Below are positions 7,375-18,401 of a stretch of DNA of 39,490 bases, piece by piece; within the stretch, counting starts at the first letter, position 1; each line of letters opens with the position of its first letter. The translations under genes were made by a program, and so were the position numbers. Source of the DNA: CAZVIK01 sp964627045. GTDB taxonomy: Bacteria; Acidobacteriota; Terriglobia; Bryobacterales; Bryobacteraceae. The stretch lies in assembly GCA_964627045.1 (NCBI GenBank), contig CAZVIK010000009.1:1-39490 (forward strand), written 5' to 3'. Below the pieces are notes generated by a model, which worked only from the letters and a program-made list of their open reading frames with translations, did no database searches and had not been told where the DNA came from.

Positions 7375-9918
7375 TCACTCGACTCGCAATGCGGTTGTCG
7401 GGTCCGTGCGCACAACGCGACTAGTGGCGATCCAAACGGAAGCCGCGTTGGCAGCGCCGACGGCGATCGCCGCGCCTGCGCACATCCAAATGCCGACCGG
7501 CTCAACGGATGCCATCAGGTGTTTCAGGTAGCGGCCCAACATCGCGGCACACAACAGCCCCACGATGGCACCGATCAATACCGGAACCATGCTCTGGCGG
7601 AAGACCATGCCGCGCACACGCCCGGGAGGCCCACCCACGGCGATGCGGACGCCTATTTCGCGCGTTCGTTGGGCTACGGTGTGGCTCGCCGCGCCGTACG
7701 CTCCGATGGCAGCCGCCAGCAAGGCAAAGCCGGTCAAGAATGCGATGGCGGTGGTGTAGAACCGCGGCCGGGCGAGAGTGTCCGCCAGCCGCTGGTCGAG
7801 TGTCTTCACATCGAAGACGGGGACACCGCGGTCAATCGACTGAACGGCATCCCGGCAGATAGCGAGATAGGATTCCGGGTCGCCCCGGACCCTGGCCACG
7901 AACGTCGCGAAGTTCTGCGGATACTGATCTAACGGGCGGTAGATCACATCCCAGGGTTCCGAGTCAGGGCCCGAGAAATGGTGGGAGCCTGCGACTCCTA
8001 TGATCGTCGCCTCCCTTTTGCGTGCGTGGAGGAAGATCGTCTTTCCGACCAGCCGCTGGTCGGGGAAGGCTCGCGCGAACGCCGTGTTGACAATCACGAC
8101 GGGCTCGCCGCTCTGGTCGCGCTCGGTGAAGTCGCGCCCCTCAATGATCGGAGTGCCCATGGTGCGGTAATTGCCGGGTCTCACGGACATGAGCCTGCTG
8201 CTGCGCTCTGGCACGTCCAGTTCCAGCCTGTAGAAGGCGCCTTCATACACCTCCGCGGCGACCAGTGGCGAATACGCGGCCGCGCCCGCGGACTCGACGC
8301 CGGGCACCGAGCGTAACCGCTGCAGGGCGTCGCGAACGTAGGGGCCGATGCGGCCCCACGTGTTAAAAAGCTCGACTCGCAGCGTGACGACACGGCCGGT
8401 CCGGTAACCCAGGTCGGTTCCGATCATCCTTAGGAAGCTGCGGCCCATGCTGAAGCACCCGGCAGCCAGAGCCACGGTCAGCGCAGCCTGAAGAGCGATC
8501 AGCGCACCGCGCATTCGCCCGGCTGTTGAGCCGTGAGTGCCCGGATGAGTCCGGAGTACATCGCGGCCGGGCTGCATTCGTCCGATCAACGAGGCGGGGA
8601 GAACACCGAAGAGAATGCCCGTGAGAACCGCCACCCCGAGCGCGAACGCGAGCACCCGCCAGTCGAATACCGAGTACTGCCGTGCCGTGAGTTGTACCGG
8701 TTGCGCAATCGCCGCAAGATGCGTTGTTCCTTGCGCCGCAGCCAGCCCGGCAAGGCCTGCGGCGGCGGTCAGCAGGGTGGCTTCCGTGATGAGTTGCCGC
8801 GTCAGCCGGGCGCGGCTGGCGCCGAGTGCGGCGCGAACTGCAATTTCGCGGCGACGCTCCGTGGCGCGGGAGAGAAGCAGATGCGCGAGGTTGGCGCACG
8901 CAATCAGTAGCACGAACACCATCAGCCCCATCAGTACCAGCGAAGCTGGGCGGACCGGGCCGGCCAGTCGGTCCTGGAGCCTGAACAGGCGGGGGCTACG
9001 CTCATAGCCTTCGGCTTTCGGCACCACCCTGCCGGCGTTGGCCCGGTCGATTTCGGTTTGAAACATTTTCGAAGCCTGCTCGAAACTCACCCCGGCCTTG
9101 AGTCTGCCGATCGCCTGAGAGCGAAAGTACGCAGTTGGAAGGTGCTGGTAAGCGGACGGTGTCCAAACAGCGGTCCTCTGAGGAAAGTCGAAACCCCGTG
9201 GCGCTACTCCGATCACGGTTACTGGCACTTCATTCAGTCGAACTACTGACCCAAGCACACGGTGGTCGCCACCGAATGCCTGCTGCCAAAGGCCATAGCC
9301 AATCACTGCCACTCGGTTCCGGCCGGGGATATCCTCGTCAGGAGAGAAACCCCGCCCGAGCACCGTTCCCGTTCCCAACAACTGGAGGAAGTCCGCCGTG
9401 GTTTCTGACACGGTCACCCGCAGCGACTCGCTGCCAATCCCGAGATTCATCGGCTGCGGTGCGCAAAACGCAACGTCTCTGAGGTATGGGCTCGTGTTTC
9501 GCCATTCCTGGACGGCGGCGCGGCCTGAGAACGGGTTGAACGGAGGAAGCCAAAGCTCAACGAGCCTATCCGGCTCCCGGAACGGGAGCGAACGAATCAG
9601 CAGGGCGTTCAGCACGCTGAAGATGCCCGTAGTGGCACCAATGGCCAGCGCGAGGGCGACCACCGCGAGCACCGTCGCGACCGCGCGTTGACGGAAGATT
9701 CTCACGGCATATCGCAGATCCTGGCCGATTTCACGGGCGATTTCCCGTGGCGCCGTAGCCGCCAAGTCCACCAGCGCCCTCAGGGTCAGGCGAATGCGTT
9801 CGCGGCGGCTCACGGCCTCGCGGTATTCGTCGGAAAACTGACGCTCCAGTTCAGACTCGTACTCTTCACGGAAACCAGCCGGGTAGAGCCGGAGCAGGAT
9901 GCCGTAGAGTCTTCTCAC
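7375..9918 (-). CDS. ADOP-family ABC transporter permease (MacB/FtsX type)
   Basis: The 847-residue product has the acidobacterial duplicated orphan permease layout. A soluble N-terminal region (MRRLYGILLRLYPAGFREEY..., residues 1-~60) is followed by GQDLRYAVRIFRQR and a first TM helix. Then come a MacB-type periplasmic domain, three TMs of the first FtsX domain (residues ~330-450, with RATERRREIAVRAALGASR), a second periplasmic domain and a second FtsX domain with RTREIGVRIAVGG. It ends in VRTDPTTALRVE, the usual ADOP tail. The start is GTG, whose GTGA overlaps the padR stop, giving translational coupling. No ATPase gene is nearby, as expected for these 'orphan' permeases. Substrate unknown. 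Confidence 0.93.
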   Translation of the reverse strand: MRRLYGILLRLYPAGFREEYESELERQFSDEYREAVSRRERIRLTLRALVDLAATAPREIAREIGQDLRYAVRIFRQRAVATVLAVVALALAIGATTGIFSVLNALLIRSLPFREPDRLVELWLPPFNPFSGRAAVQEWRNTSPYLRDVAFCAPQPMNLGIGSESLRVTVSETTADFLQLLGTGTVLGRGFSPDEDIPGRNRVAVIGYGLWQQAFGGDHRVLGSVVRLNEVPVTVIGVAPRGFDFPQRTAVWTPSAYQHLPTAYFRSQAIGRLKAGVSFEQASKMFQTEIDRANAGRVVPKAEGYERSPRLFRLQDRLAGPVRPASLVLMGLMVFVLLIACANLAHLLLSRATERRREIAVRAALGASRARLTRQLITEATLLTAAAGLAGLAAAQGTTHLAAIAQPVQLTARQYSVFDWRVLAFALGVAVLTGILFGVLPASLIGRMQPGRDVLRTHPGTHGSTAGRMRGALIALQAALTVALAAGCFSMGRSFLRMIGTDLGYRTGRVVTLRVELFNTWGRIGPYVRDALQRLRSVPGVESAGAAAYSPLVAAEVYEGAFYRLELDVPERSSRLMSVRPGNYRTMGTPIIEGRDFTERDQSGEPVVIVNTAFARAFPDQRLVGKTIFLHARKREATIIGVAGSHHFSGPDSEPWDVIYRPLDQYPQNFATFVARVRGDPESYLAICRDAVQSIDRGVPVFDVKTLDQRLADTLARPRFYTTAIAFLTGFALLAAAIGAYGAASHTVAQRTREIGVRIAVGGPPGRVRGMVFRQSMVPVLIGAIVGLLCAAMLGRYLKHLMASVEPVGIWMCAGAAIAVGAANAASVWIATSRVVRTDPTTALRVE

Positions 9919-10277
9919 GCGGTCTCCGGGAGGGCCAGGGAGTCGTCCGCCAGTTGTACCAAGGCCCGCATTCGCTCGGCTTCGGCCTGCGCGACCTGGC
10001 GTCCCAAGGGGGTGATCCGATAGTAGCGGCGGCGCTCGTCGTCCAGGTGCAGGTCCGGACGCGATTCTGATTCCTCGATGAGCCCGCGTTCGACCATGCG
10101 AGCAATGGAGCCGTAGAGAGCCCCGGCACCGAGGTTCAATTTGCCGTCTGTACGACGCAGGATCTCGCGTTTGAGCGCGTACCCGTGCCGTTCACCCTGG
10201 CACAACGCCAGCAGCATGTGAAAGATAGGCGGCGGAAGCGGCAGTTGCTCCCATGCCTCATGCTCACCGTTTTCCAT
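9915..10277 (-). CDS. PadR-family transcriptional regulator
   Basis: The 120-residue product has the PadR winged helix-turn-helix: PPIFHMLLALCQGERHGYAL, REILRRTDGKLNLGAGALYG, SIARMVERGLIEE, wing DDERRRYYRITPLGRQ, then a short C-terminal dimerisation helix. It is cotranscribed with the ADOP permease, with a GTGA overlap at 9915-9918. It probably represses its own operon through the perfect inverted repeat touching its start codon (10277-10301). The ATG at 10277 is the only sensible start, since the family sequence begins ~14 residues later and the promoter lies immediately upstream. Confidence 0.95.
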   Translation of the reverse strand: MENGEHEAWEQLPLPPPIFHMLLALCQGERHGYALKREILRRTDGKLNLGAGALYGSIARMVERGLIEESESRPDLHLDDERRRYYRITPLGRQVAQAEAERMRALVQLADDSLALPETA

Positions 10278-10301
10278 ACTAGATCAATATATGATCTAGT
10301 A
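10277..10301. promoter_or_regulatory. Probable PadR operator, perfect inverted repeat
   Basis: The 25-bp site has two perfect 10-bp arms, TACTAGATCA (10277-10286) and TGATCTAGTA (10292-10301), separated by ATATA. It covers the -10 hexamer of the padR promoter, and its edge base is the first base of the padR start codon. A PadR dimer bound here would block RNA polymerase directly. That it binds this PadR is inferred from position and symmetry. Confidence 0.8.
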
Positions 10302-10314
10302 GGGAAAGTGTCAA
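10286..10314 (-). promoter_or_regulatory. Sigma70-type promoter of padR-ADOP
   Basis: On the minus strand there is a perfect -35 TTGACA (10309-10314), a 17-bp spacer, and a -10 TATATT (10286-10291, one mismatch to TATAAT). Transcription should begin about 6-8 bases after the -10, at 10280-10278. The padR ATG begins at 10277, so the transcript should have no or almost no 5' leader and no Shine-Dalgarno. Confidence 0.75.
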
Positions 10315-10418
10315 CAGTTTTTTGACGACCATGGCTGGGTGTCGCATTCTCCCTATGTCCTGTGGAGCAGCCGTCTGGCAAGGCTCCGCCGGCTCCAAGC
10401 GCAGCCCACGCCGATACC

Positions 10419-10446
10419 CGTGCGGTAAGATAGGATTTCCCGCACG
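10419..10446 (+). promoter_or_regulatory. Hairpin presenting the hslV ribosome-binding site
   Basis: Perfect 7-bp arms CGTGCGG (10419-10425) and CCGCACG (10440-10446) enclose a 14-base loop holding the only SD-like sequence, AGGA (10432-10435). The second arm ends at the base before the hslV ATG. This could control translation or be a DNA operator. It is not a CIRCE element. Confidence 0.4.
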
Positions 10447-10986
10447 ATGAAAGAAAAAATTCGTTCGACAACGGTGCTTTGCGTCCGCCGGGACGGCAAG
10501 GTGGTGATGGCCGGCGACGGCCAGGTGACCTTCGGACAGGAGGTCCTGAAGTCCAGCGCGCGCAAGTTGCGGCGCCTGTACAGCGGGAAGATCCTCGCCG
10601 GGTTTGCGGGCTCGACCGCCGACGCCTTCGCGCTGTTCGCGCGCTTTGAATCCAAACTGGAACAGCACAGCGGCAACCTGGCACGCAGCGTGGTGGAACT
10701 CGCCAAGGAATGGCGCACCGACCGGGTCCTACGCCACCTGGAAGCGCTGCTGGTGGTGGCCGACGCCGAGAGCACCTACATCGTCAGCGGCAACGGCGAC
10801 GTGATCGAGCCGGATGAAAACGTGGCGGCGATCGGCTCGGGCGGCCCGTTCGCCAAAGCCGCCGCCGTGGCGCTCATGCAGAACACGGCGCTCGGCGCGC
10901 GGGAGATCGTCGAGAAGTCCATGTCGATCGCCGGCAAGATCTGCATTTACACCAACGAATCGGTTACCTACGAGGAACTCGGCTAA
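10447..10986 (+). CDS. hslV: ATP-dependent protease proteolytic subunit HslV (ClpQ)
   Basis: Proteasome-like threonine protease that forms the double hexamer degraded-substrate chamber of HslVU. The 179-residue product has STTVLCVRRDGKVVMAGDGQ, VTFGQEVLKSSARKLRRL, ILAGFAGSTADAFALFARFE and IGSGGPFAKAAAVALMQ. The catalytic threonine corresponds to Thr8, so a seven-residue propeptide (MKEKIRS) must be removed, unlike E. coli HslV where only the initiator Met is lost. hslU follows 2 bp after the stop, the universal arrangement. A hairpin overlaps the RBS. Confidence 0.97.
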   Translation: MKEKIRSTTVLCVRRDGKVVMAGDGQVTFGQEVLKSSARKLRRLYSGKILAGFAGSTADAFALFARFESKLEQHSGNLARSVVELAKEWRTDRVLRHLEALLVVADAESTYIVSGNGDVIEPDENVAAIGSGGPFAKAAAVALMQNTALGAREIVEKSMSIAGKICIYTNESVTYEELG

Positions 10987-10988
10987 CC

Positions 10989-12347
10989 ATGGCCATCTAT
11001 CTCCCCAGCCAGTCCGCCGACGAGACGCCGCTTCTCGACGAGTTGACGCCGCGCGAGATCGTCCGCGAATTGGACAAGTACGTTATCGGCCAGGCGGACG
11101 CCAAACGGGCCGTCGCCGTGGCGCTGCGCAACCGCATCCGGCGGCAAAAGCTGGACGCCGAGATGGCCGAAGAGGTGGTGCCCAAGAACATCCTCATGAT
11201 GGGGCCGACCGGCGTCGGCAAGACGGAGATCGCGCGGCGCCTGGCGAAGCTTGCTAACTCGCCGTTCCTGAAGGTGGAGGCCAGCAAGTTCACCGAAGTC
11301 GGCTACGTGGGTCGCGACGTCGAGAGCATGATCCGCGACCTGGTGGACATCGCCATCGACATGGTGCGGGAGGAGCGCCTGGATGAAGTCGCCGAGCGCG
11401 CCGAACGCAACGCCGAAGACCGGCTGATCGAGCTGCTGATGCCGGCGCAGCCCGAAGCCAGCGAGTCGATCGAGCGGACCCGCGAGAAGCTCCGCGAAAA
11501 GTTGCGCGCGGGCCGGATGGACGACCGGCTGGTGGAAATCGACGTTAAAGAGCGTGGTCCGACGTTCGAGATCGCCACCAATATGGGCGTCGAAGAGATG
11601 GACATCAACTTGAAGGATGTCCTTCCCAACCTGTTCGCCGGGCGCACGCGTAAGCGCAAGATGCGCGTGAGCGAAGCGCTCGATTACCTGATTCAGGAAG
11701 AGGAGCAGAAGCTCATCGACATGGAGCAGGTGACGCGCGTGGCGCTGGATCGCGTCGAGCGGAGCGGGATCATCTTCCTCGACGAAGTCGACAAGATCGC
11801 GGGGCGCGAATCCGGCCACGGCCCGGACGTGAGCCGCGAGGGCGTGCAACGCGACATTCTGCCCATCGTCGAAGGGACCACGGTCAACACGCGCCACGGG
11901 TTCGTGAGAACGGATCACATTCTCTTCATTGCGGCCGGGGCTTTCCACGTGTCGAAGCCGAGCGACATGATTCCGGAGCTTCAGGGCCGCTTCCCGATCC
12001 GCGTCGAGCTGAAGTCGCTCAGCGAAGAGGATTTCGTGCGGATCCTGAGGGAGCCGAAAAACGCGCTGGTCAAGCAGTACCAGGCGCTGATGGACACCGA
12101 GGGTATCAAGCTGACGTTCACACCCGACGCGCTGGCCGAGATTGCGCGCTTCGCCGCCCGGGTGAACGAAAGCACCGAGAATATCGGCGCGCGGCGCCTG
12201 CACACCATCATGGAGAAGATGCTCGAACAGATCTCTTTCGAGGGACCGGACCTTCGCAAGAAAACGGTCAAGATCGATGCGGCCTTCGTGCAGCAGCAGT
12301 TGGCCGACATTGTGAAGGACCAGGATTTGAGCCGCTACATTCTCTGA
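10989..12347 (+). CDS. hslU: HslVU protease ATPase subunit HslU (ClpY)
   Basis: AAA+ unfoldase that feeds substrates to HslV. The 452-residue product has the N-terminal block LTPREIVRELDKYVIGQ, Walker A GPTGVGKT (residues 72-79), the pore loop GYVG (105-108) and a charged intermediate (I) domain (~110-240). It also has Walker B IIFLDEVDKI, the sensor region GAFHVSKPSDMIPELQGRFP with the arginine finger, and sensor 2 NIGARRLHTIMEK. The C-terminal tail LSRYIL is the segment that inserts into HslV to activate it, so the pair should be functional. Length matches the family. Confidence 0.98.
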   Translation: MAIYLPSQSADETPLLDELTPREIVRELDKYVIGQADAKRAVAVALRNRIRRQKLDAEMAEEVVPKNILMMGPTGVGKTEIARRLAKLANSPFLKVEASKFTEVGYVGRDVESMIRDLVDIAIDMVREERLDEVAERAERNAEDRLIELLMPAQPEASESIERTREKLREKLRAGRMDDRLVEIDVKERGPTFEIATNMGVEEMDINLKDVLPNLFAGRTRKRKMRVSEALDYLIQEEEQKLIDMEQVTRVALDRVERSGIIFLDEVDKIAGRESGHGPDVSREGVQRDILPIVEGTTVNTRHGFVRTDHILFIAAGAFHVSKPSDMIPELQGRFPIRVELKSLSEEDFVRILREPKNALVKQYQALMDTEGIKLTFTPDALAEIARFAARVNESTENIGARRLHTIMEKMLEQISFEGPDLRKKTVKIDAAFVQQQLADIVKDQDLSRYIL

Positions 12348-12351
12348 TCGC

Positions 12352-13341
12352 ATGAGGAACCGCCGGGCAGTCCTGCTGCTTTCCGCCTTGGCGCTGGCGG
12401 GCTGCGGCTCGATCGGCGACGTGTTGCCGCCGACGCTGGACATCCCGCGGCCGGTGACCGACCTGCGCGTGAGGCAGCGGATCGACAAGGTGGTGATCGA
12501 CTTCACCGTACCCGCGCTCACCACTGAGGGGCTGCCACTGGTGCTGCGAAGCGCGGAGCTTCGGGCCGGCCCCTATACGCGCGACCCGTTCGATTCGGAC
12601 GCCTGGGCGGCCGGGGCCCGGCTGGTCGACACCACCGGACTCAAGCCCGGACCGGCCCATTTCGAATTGGATTCCGCGCCCTGGACCGGCCAGGAGGTGT
12701 TCTTCCGGGTGCGGCTGTTCGGAAAAAAGGGGCGTGACAACGGCTGGTCCGCCTTTGCCGTGCTCCGCGTGGTTCCGCCGCTCGCCACCCCGTCGGGCGT
12801 GAAGGCCGAGGCGACCGCAGCCGGGGTTCGCGTGAACTGGACCGGGCCGGTGGAACCCGCGGGGTTGTCGTTCCGCGTGTTGCGAGCGGTGGGCAAGAGC
12901 GAAGCCTCGGAGGCAGCCACGGTCGAGGCGCGCGAGTGGTTGGACGCGGGCGCGTTGTTCGGCGAGACTTACGCGTATTGGGTGCAGGCGGTATTGAAAA
13001 GCGGCGAGACGTTGGCCGAAGGCGCCGTCTCGGCGCCGGTTTCGATCACGCCGGTAGACCGTTTCGCGCCGGCCGCGCCCAAGGGTCTGACGGCGCTCGC
13101 TGCTACGGCCAGCATCGAGCTGACCTGGGACCAGAGCGACGAACCGGACTTGGCCGGCTACTACCTGTATCGGGCGGCGGGCGACGGCGCGTGGGAGCGC
13201 CAAGGGGAAAGACTGGCCGTGCCGGGTTACAGCGACCGCGGCGTTCAGCCAGACATCCTGTACCGCTATGCTGTGAGCGCCCTCGATCAACTGGGCAATG
13301 AAAGTGCGCGCTCGAACTCGGTGGAAGCGACTCTGCCGTAG
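12352..13341 (+). CDS. Lipoprotein with fibronectin type III repeats
   Basis: The 329-residue product has a lipoprotein signal: basic n-region MRNRR, hydrophobic core, and lipobox LALAGC with Cys at residue 18. About three FN3-like beta-sandwich domains follow. The clearest are VPPLATPSGVKAEATAAGVR with VNWTGP, and APAAPKGLTALAATASIELT with WDQSDEPDLAGYYLYRA, the latter ending in YRYAVSALDQLGNES. It starts 4 bp after hslU and is probably cotranscribed. It most likely sits in the outer membrane or periplasm as an adhesion or scaffold protein. No enzymatic domain is visible. Confidence 0.85.
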   Translation: MRNRRAVLLLSALALAGCGSIGDVLPPTLDIPRPVTDLRVRQRIDKVVIDFTVPALTTEGLPLVLRSAELRAGPYTRDPFDSDAWAAGARLVDTTGLKPGPAHFELDSAPWTGQEVFFRVRLFGKKGRDNGWSAFAVLRVVPPLATPSGVKAEATAAGVRVNWTGPVEPAGLSFRVLRAVGKSEASEAATVEAREWLDAGALFGETYAYWVQAVLKSGETLAEGAVSAPVSITPVDRFAPAAPKGLTALAATASIELTWDQSDEPDLAGYYLYRAAGDGAWERQGERLAVPGYSDRGVQPDILYRYAVSALDQLGNESARSNSVEATLP

Positions 13342-13345
13342 GCCG

Positions 13346-13800
13346 TCACTCCTGCCGCAGCGCCACCACGGGATCGACGCGGAGGGAAGACAACAGGCCG
13401 TGACGCCAACAAGCGCCAATAGCAACGGCGCGCCGGCGAGGATCAGCGGATTGGCCGAGCTTTCTCCGGTTGTCTGCGCAATCACCGCCAGGGCCGCGCC
13501 CAACACGCGCACAGCGGCCCAGGCGCGTGAGGCGGTAATAGCGGCCGGCGGGCGTCGTCCAGGCCGGGCGCCGGGTGTTCGTCGGATTCCTCGATGAGGC
13601 CGGCCTCGCCCAAGCGTTTCAGGGTTCCGTAGAGCGTGGCTGGCCAAAACCGGACCTTCCCTGCGGTGCGGTCGAGGACCTTCTGCATGATGCCGTAGCC
13701 GTGCTGCTCCTCACGCGCCGGGGAAAGCAGGACGTGAAGCCAGTGCGGCTTGAGGGGGAGGAAGGCTTCAGGAGAGGGAAGCCTGGTCGGGCCATATTGG
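13346..13800 (-). pseudogene. Decayed PadR regulator fused to an ADOP permease tail
   Basis: Reading from the right on the minus strand, a PadR winged helix is recognisable (LKPHWLHVLLSPAREEQHGY, then TAGKVRFWPATLYGTLKRLG, AGLIEESDEHPAPGLDDARR). It then loses frame. The expected continuation RYYRLTRLGR is present in another frame. Without any intervening permease body the sequence passes into an ADOP last TM segment (VRVLGAALAVIAQTT, LILAGAPLLLALVGVTACC) and, after another frame change, RVDPVVALRQE followed by TGA at 13348-13346. So a whole regulator-permease module has collapsed through one large deletion and at least two frameshifts. It fills the 543-bp stretch between the FN3 lipoprotein and the FAH gene. 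Confidence 0.75.
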
Positions 13801-13835
13801 CACCGACTGACCCAGATGCCGGAACGGACGAAACG

Positions 13836-13864
13836 TCGACGGCCACGGGGCAAACGGATACAAT
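13836..13864 (+). promoter_or_regulatory. Putative promoter of the FAH-family gene
   Basis: TCGACG (13836-13841, 4/6 to TTGACA), a 17-bp spacer and TACAAT (13859-13864, 5/6 to TATAAT) lie just upstream of a good SD (GGAGGG) and the ATG at 13885. The short leader (~14 nt) fits. Prediction from sequence only. Confidence 0.5.
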
Positions 13865-13884
13865 GACGTAGCCGGAGGGCTGGA

Positions 13885-14553
13885 ATGGAACGACTTGCGT
13901 TGTGCTACGAGAACGCGGCACCGGGGCTTCTGCCGGCCTGCCGCCCGTCGAAGATCGTCTGCGTGGGGCGGAACTACCGGGAGCATGCCGCCGAGTTGGG
14001 CAACGCGGTTCCGTCTGAGCCGCTCCTTTTCCTGAAGCCCCCCTCCTCATTGATCGGGCCGGGAACGCCGATTGTCTACCCGGCGGCGTCCGGTTTTTTG
14101 AGCTACGAAGGGGAACTCGGCGTGGTCATCGGGCGGAGGGCACGGCGGGTGACGGCGGCGGAGGCCGGCCAGCACATCTATGGCTATACCTGTGTGAACG
14201 ACGTGACGGCGCGCGATCTGCAAAGGAAGGACGGGCAATGGACCAGGGCCAAAGGGTTCGACACGTTCTGTCCCGCGGGTCCGTGGATCGTGCCGGCGGC
14301 GGAAGTGGACGTCGAGGGTCTCCGGGTGCGCACCTATGTGGACGGGGTGCTAAAACAGGACGCCCCTGTCCGTGATATGATTTTTCCGGTACCCTTCCTC
14401 GTCGAATACATCTCTGGGATCATGACCCTGGAGCCGGGCGACCTGATCGCTACGGGTACGCCGCCCGGAGTGGGACCGCTTCAGGTTGGGTCCCTGGTAC
14501 GCGTCGAGATGGAAGGAATCGGAGTGTTGGAGAACCCCGTAGCCGCCGAGTAG
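13885..14553 (+). CDS. Fumarylacetoacetate hydrolase (FAH) family protein
   Basis: The 222-residue product has the FAH fold signatures KIVCVGRNYREHAAELG, EPLLFLKPPSSLIGPG and SYEGELGVVIGRRAR, with metal ligands Glu75, Glu77 and Asp106 (CVNDVTARDLQ). It also has GFDTFCPAGPWIV, FPVPFLVEYISGIMTLEPGD and IATGTPPGVG. Family members include oxaloacetate decarboxylase/acylpyruvase (FAHD1-like), 2-hydroxyhepta-2,4-diene-1,7-dioate isomerase and 4-oxalocrotonate-type enzymes, and sequence motifs alone do not separate them. The small single-domain size fits the FAHD1/YcgM subgroup. SD GGAGGG precedes the ATG. Probably monocistronic. Confidence 0.88.
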   Translation: MERLALCYENAAPGLLPACRPSKIVCVGRNYREHAAELGNAVPSEPLLFLKPPSSLIGPGTPIVYPAASGFLSYEGELGVVIGRRARRVTAAEAGQHIYGYTCVNDVTARDLQRKDGQWTRAKGFDTFCPAGPWIVPAAEVDVEGLRVRTYVDGVLKQDAPVRDMIFPVPFLVEYISGIMTLEPGDLIATGTPPGVGPLQVGSLVRVEMEGIGVLENPVAAE

Positions 14554-14804
14554 GAGTGTGGTTTCACCCACCGCGAACGCAGGCTGGAAGGATGGTTCTG
14601 GGGCAACAAGCGCAGGAGCCGGAACCGGCCATGAGAGCGGCCGCGGAAGACGGCGCTCCGGCGAGGCGAAAGTAGCTGGTATGCAGCGGTTTATGCCGGG
14701 CATGCCGAATCCCCGCAGACAATGGGGTGAATCGGTAAAACCCAGTCCGGCATGGCCAAGAAAATGCGGTATTTACTTGCTTTTCCAAACGGATTGATCC
14801 CGAG
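14554..14804 (+). other. Intergenic leader upstream of nifJ with an inverted repeat
   Basis: No gene is seen in this 251-bp gap. The notable element is CATGCCG (14701-14707) against CGGCATG (14748-14754), enclosing CCCC/GGGG arms and ending ~50 bp before nifJ. It could form a two-level stem-loop in the nifJ leader. No convincing promoter or terminator could be assigned. Confidence 0.35.

Positions 14805-18393
<3,589 letters not shown>

Positions 18394-18401
<8 letters not shown>

Noticed and set aside
10419..10446. CIRCE (HrcA operator) before hslVU
   Set aside because: The arms are CGTGCGG/CCGCACG, not TTAGCACTC/GAGTGCTAA, and the spacing differs.
10983..12524. 513-codon minus-strand frame across hslU
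   Set aside because: Pure antisense to an intact HslU with conserved motifs; no family sequence.
12268..13647. 459-codon minus-strand frame over the FN3 lipoprotein
   Set aside because: Only its first part (the ADOP tail fossil) is meaningful; the remainder is antisense shadow of the lipoprotein.
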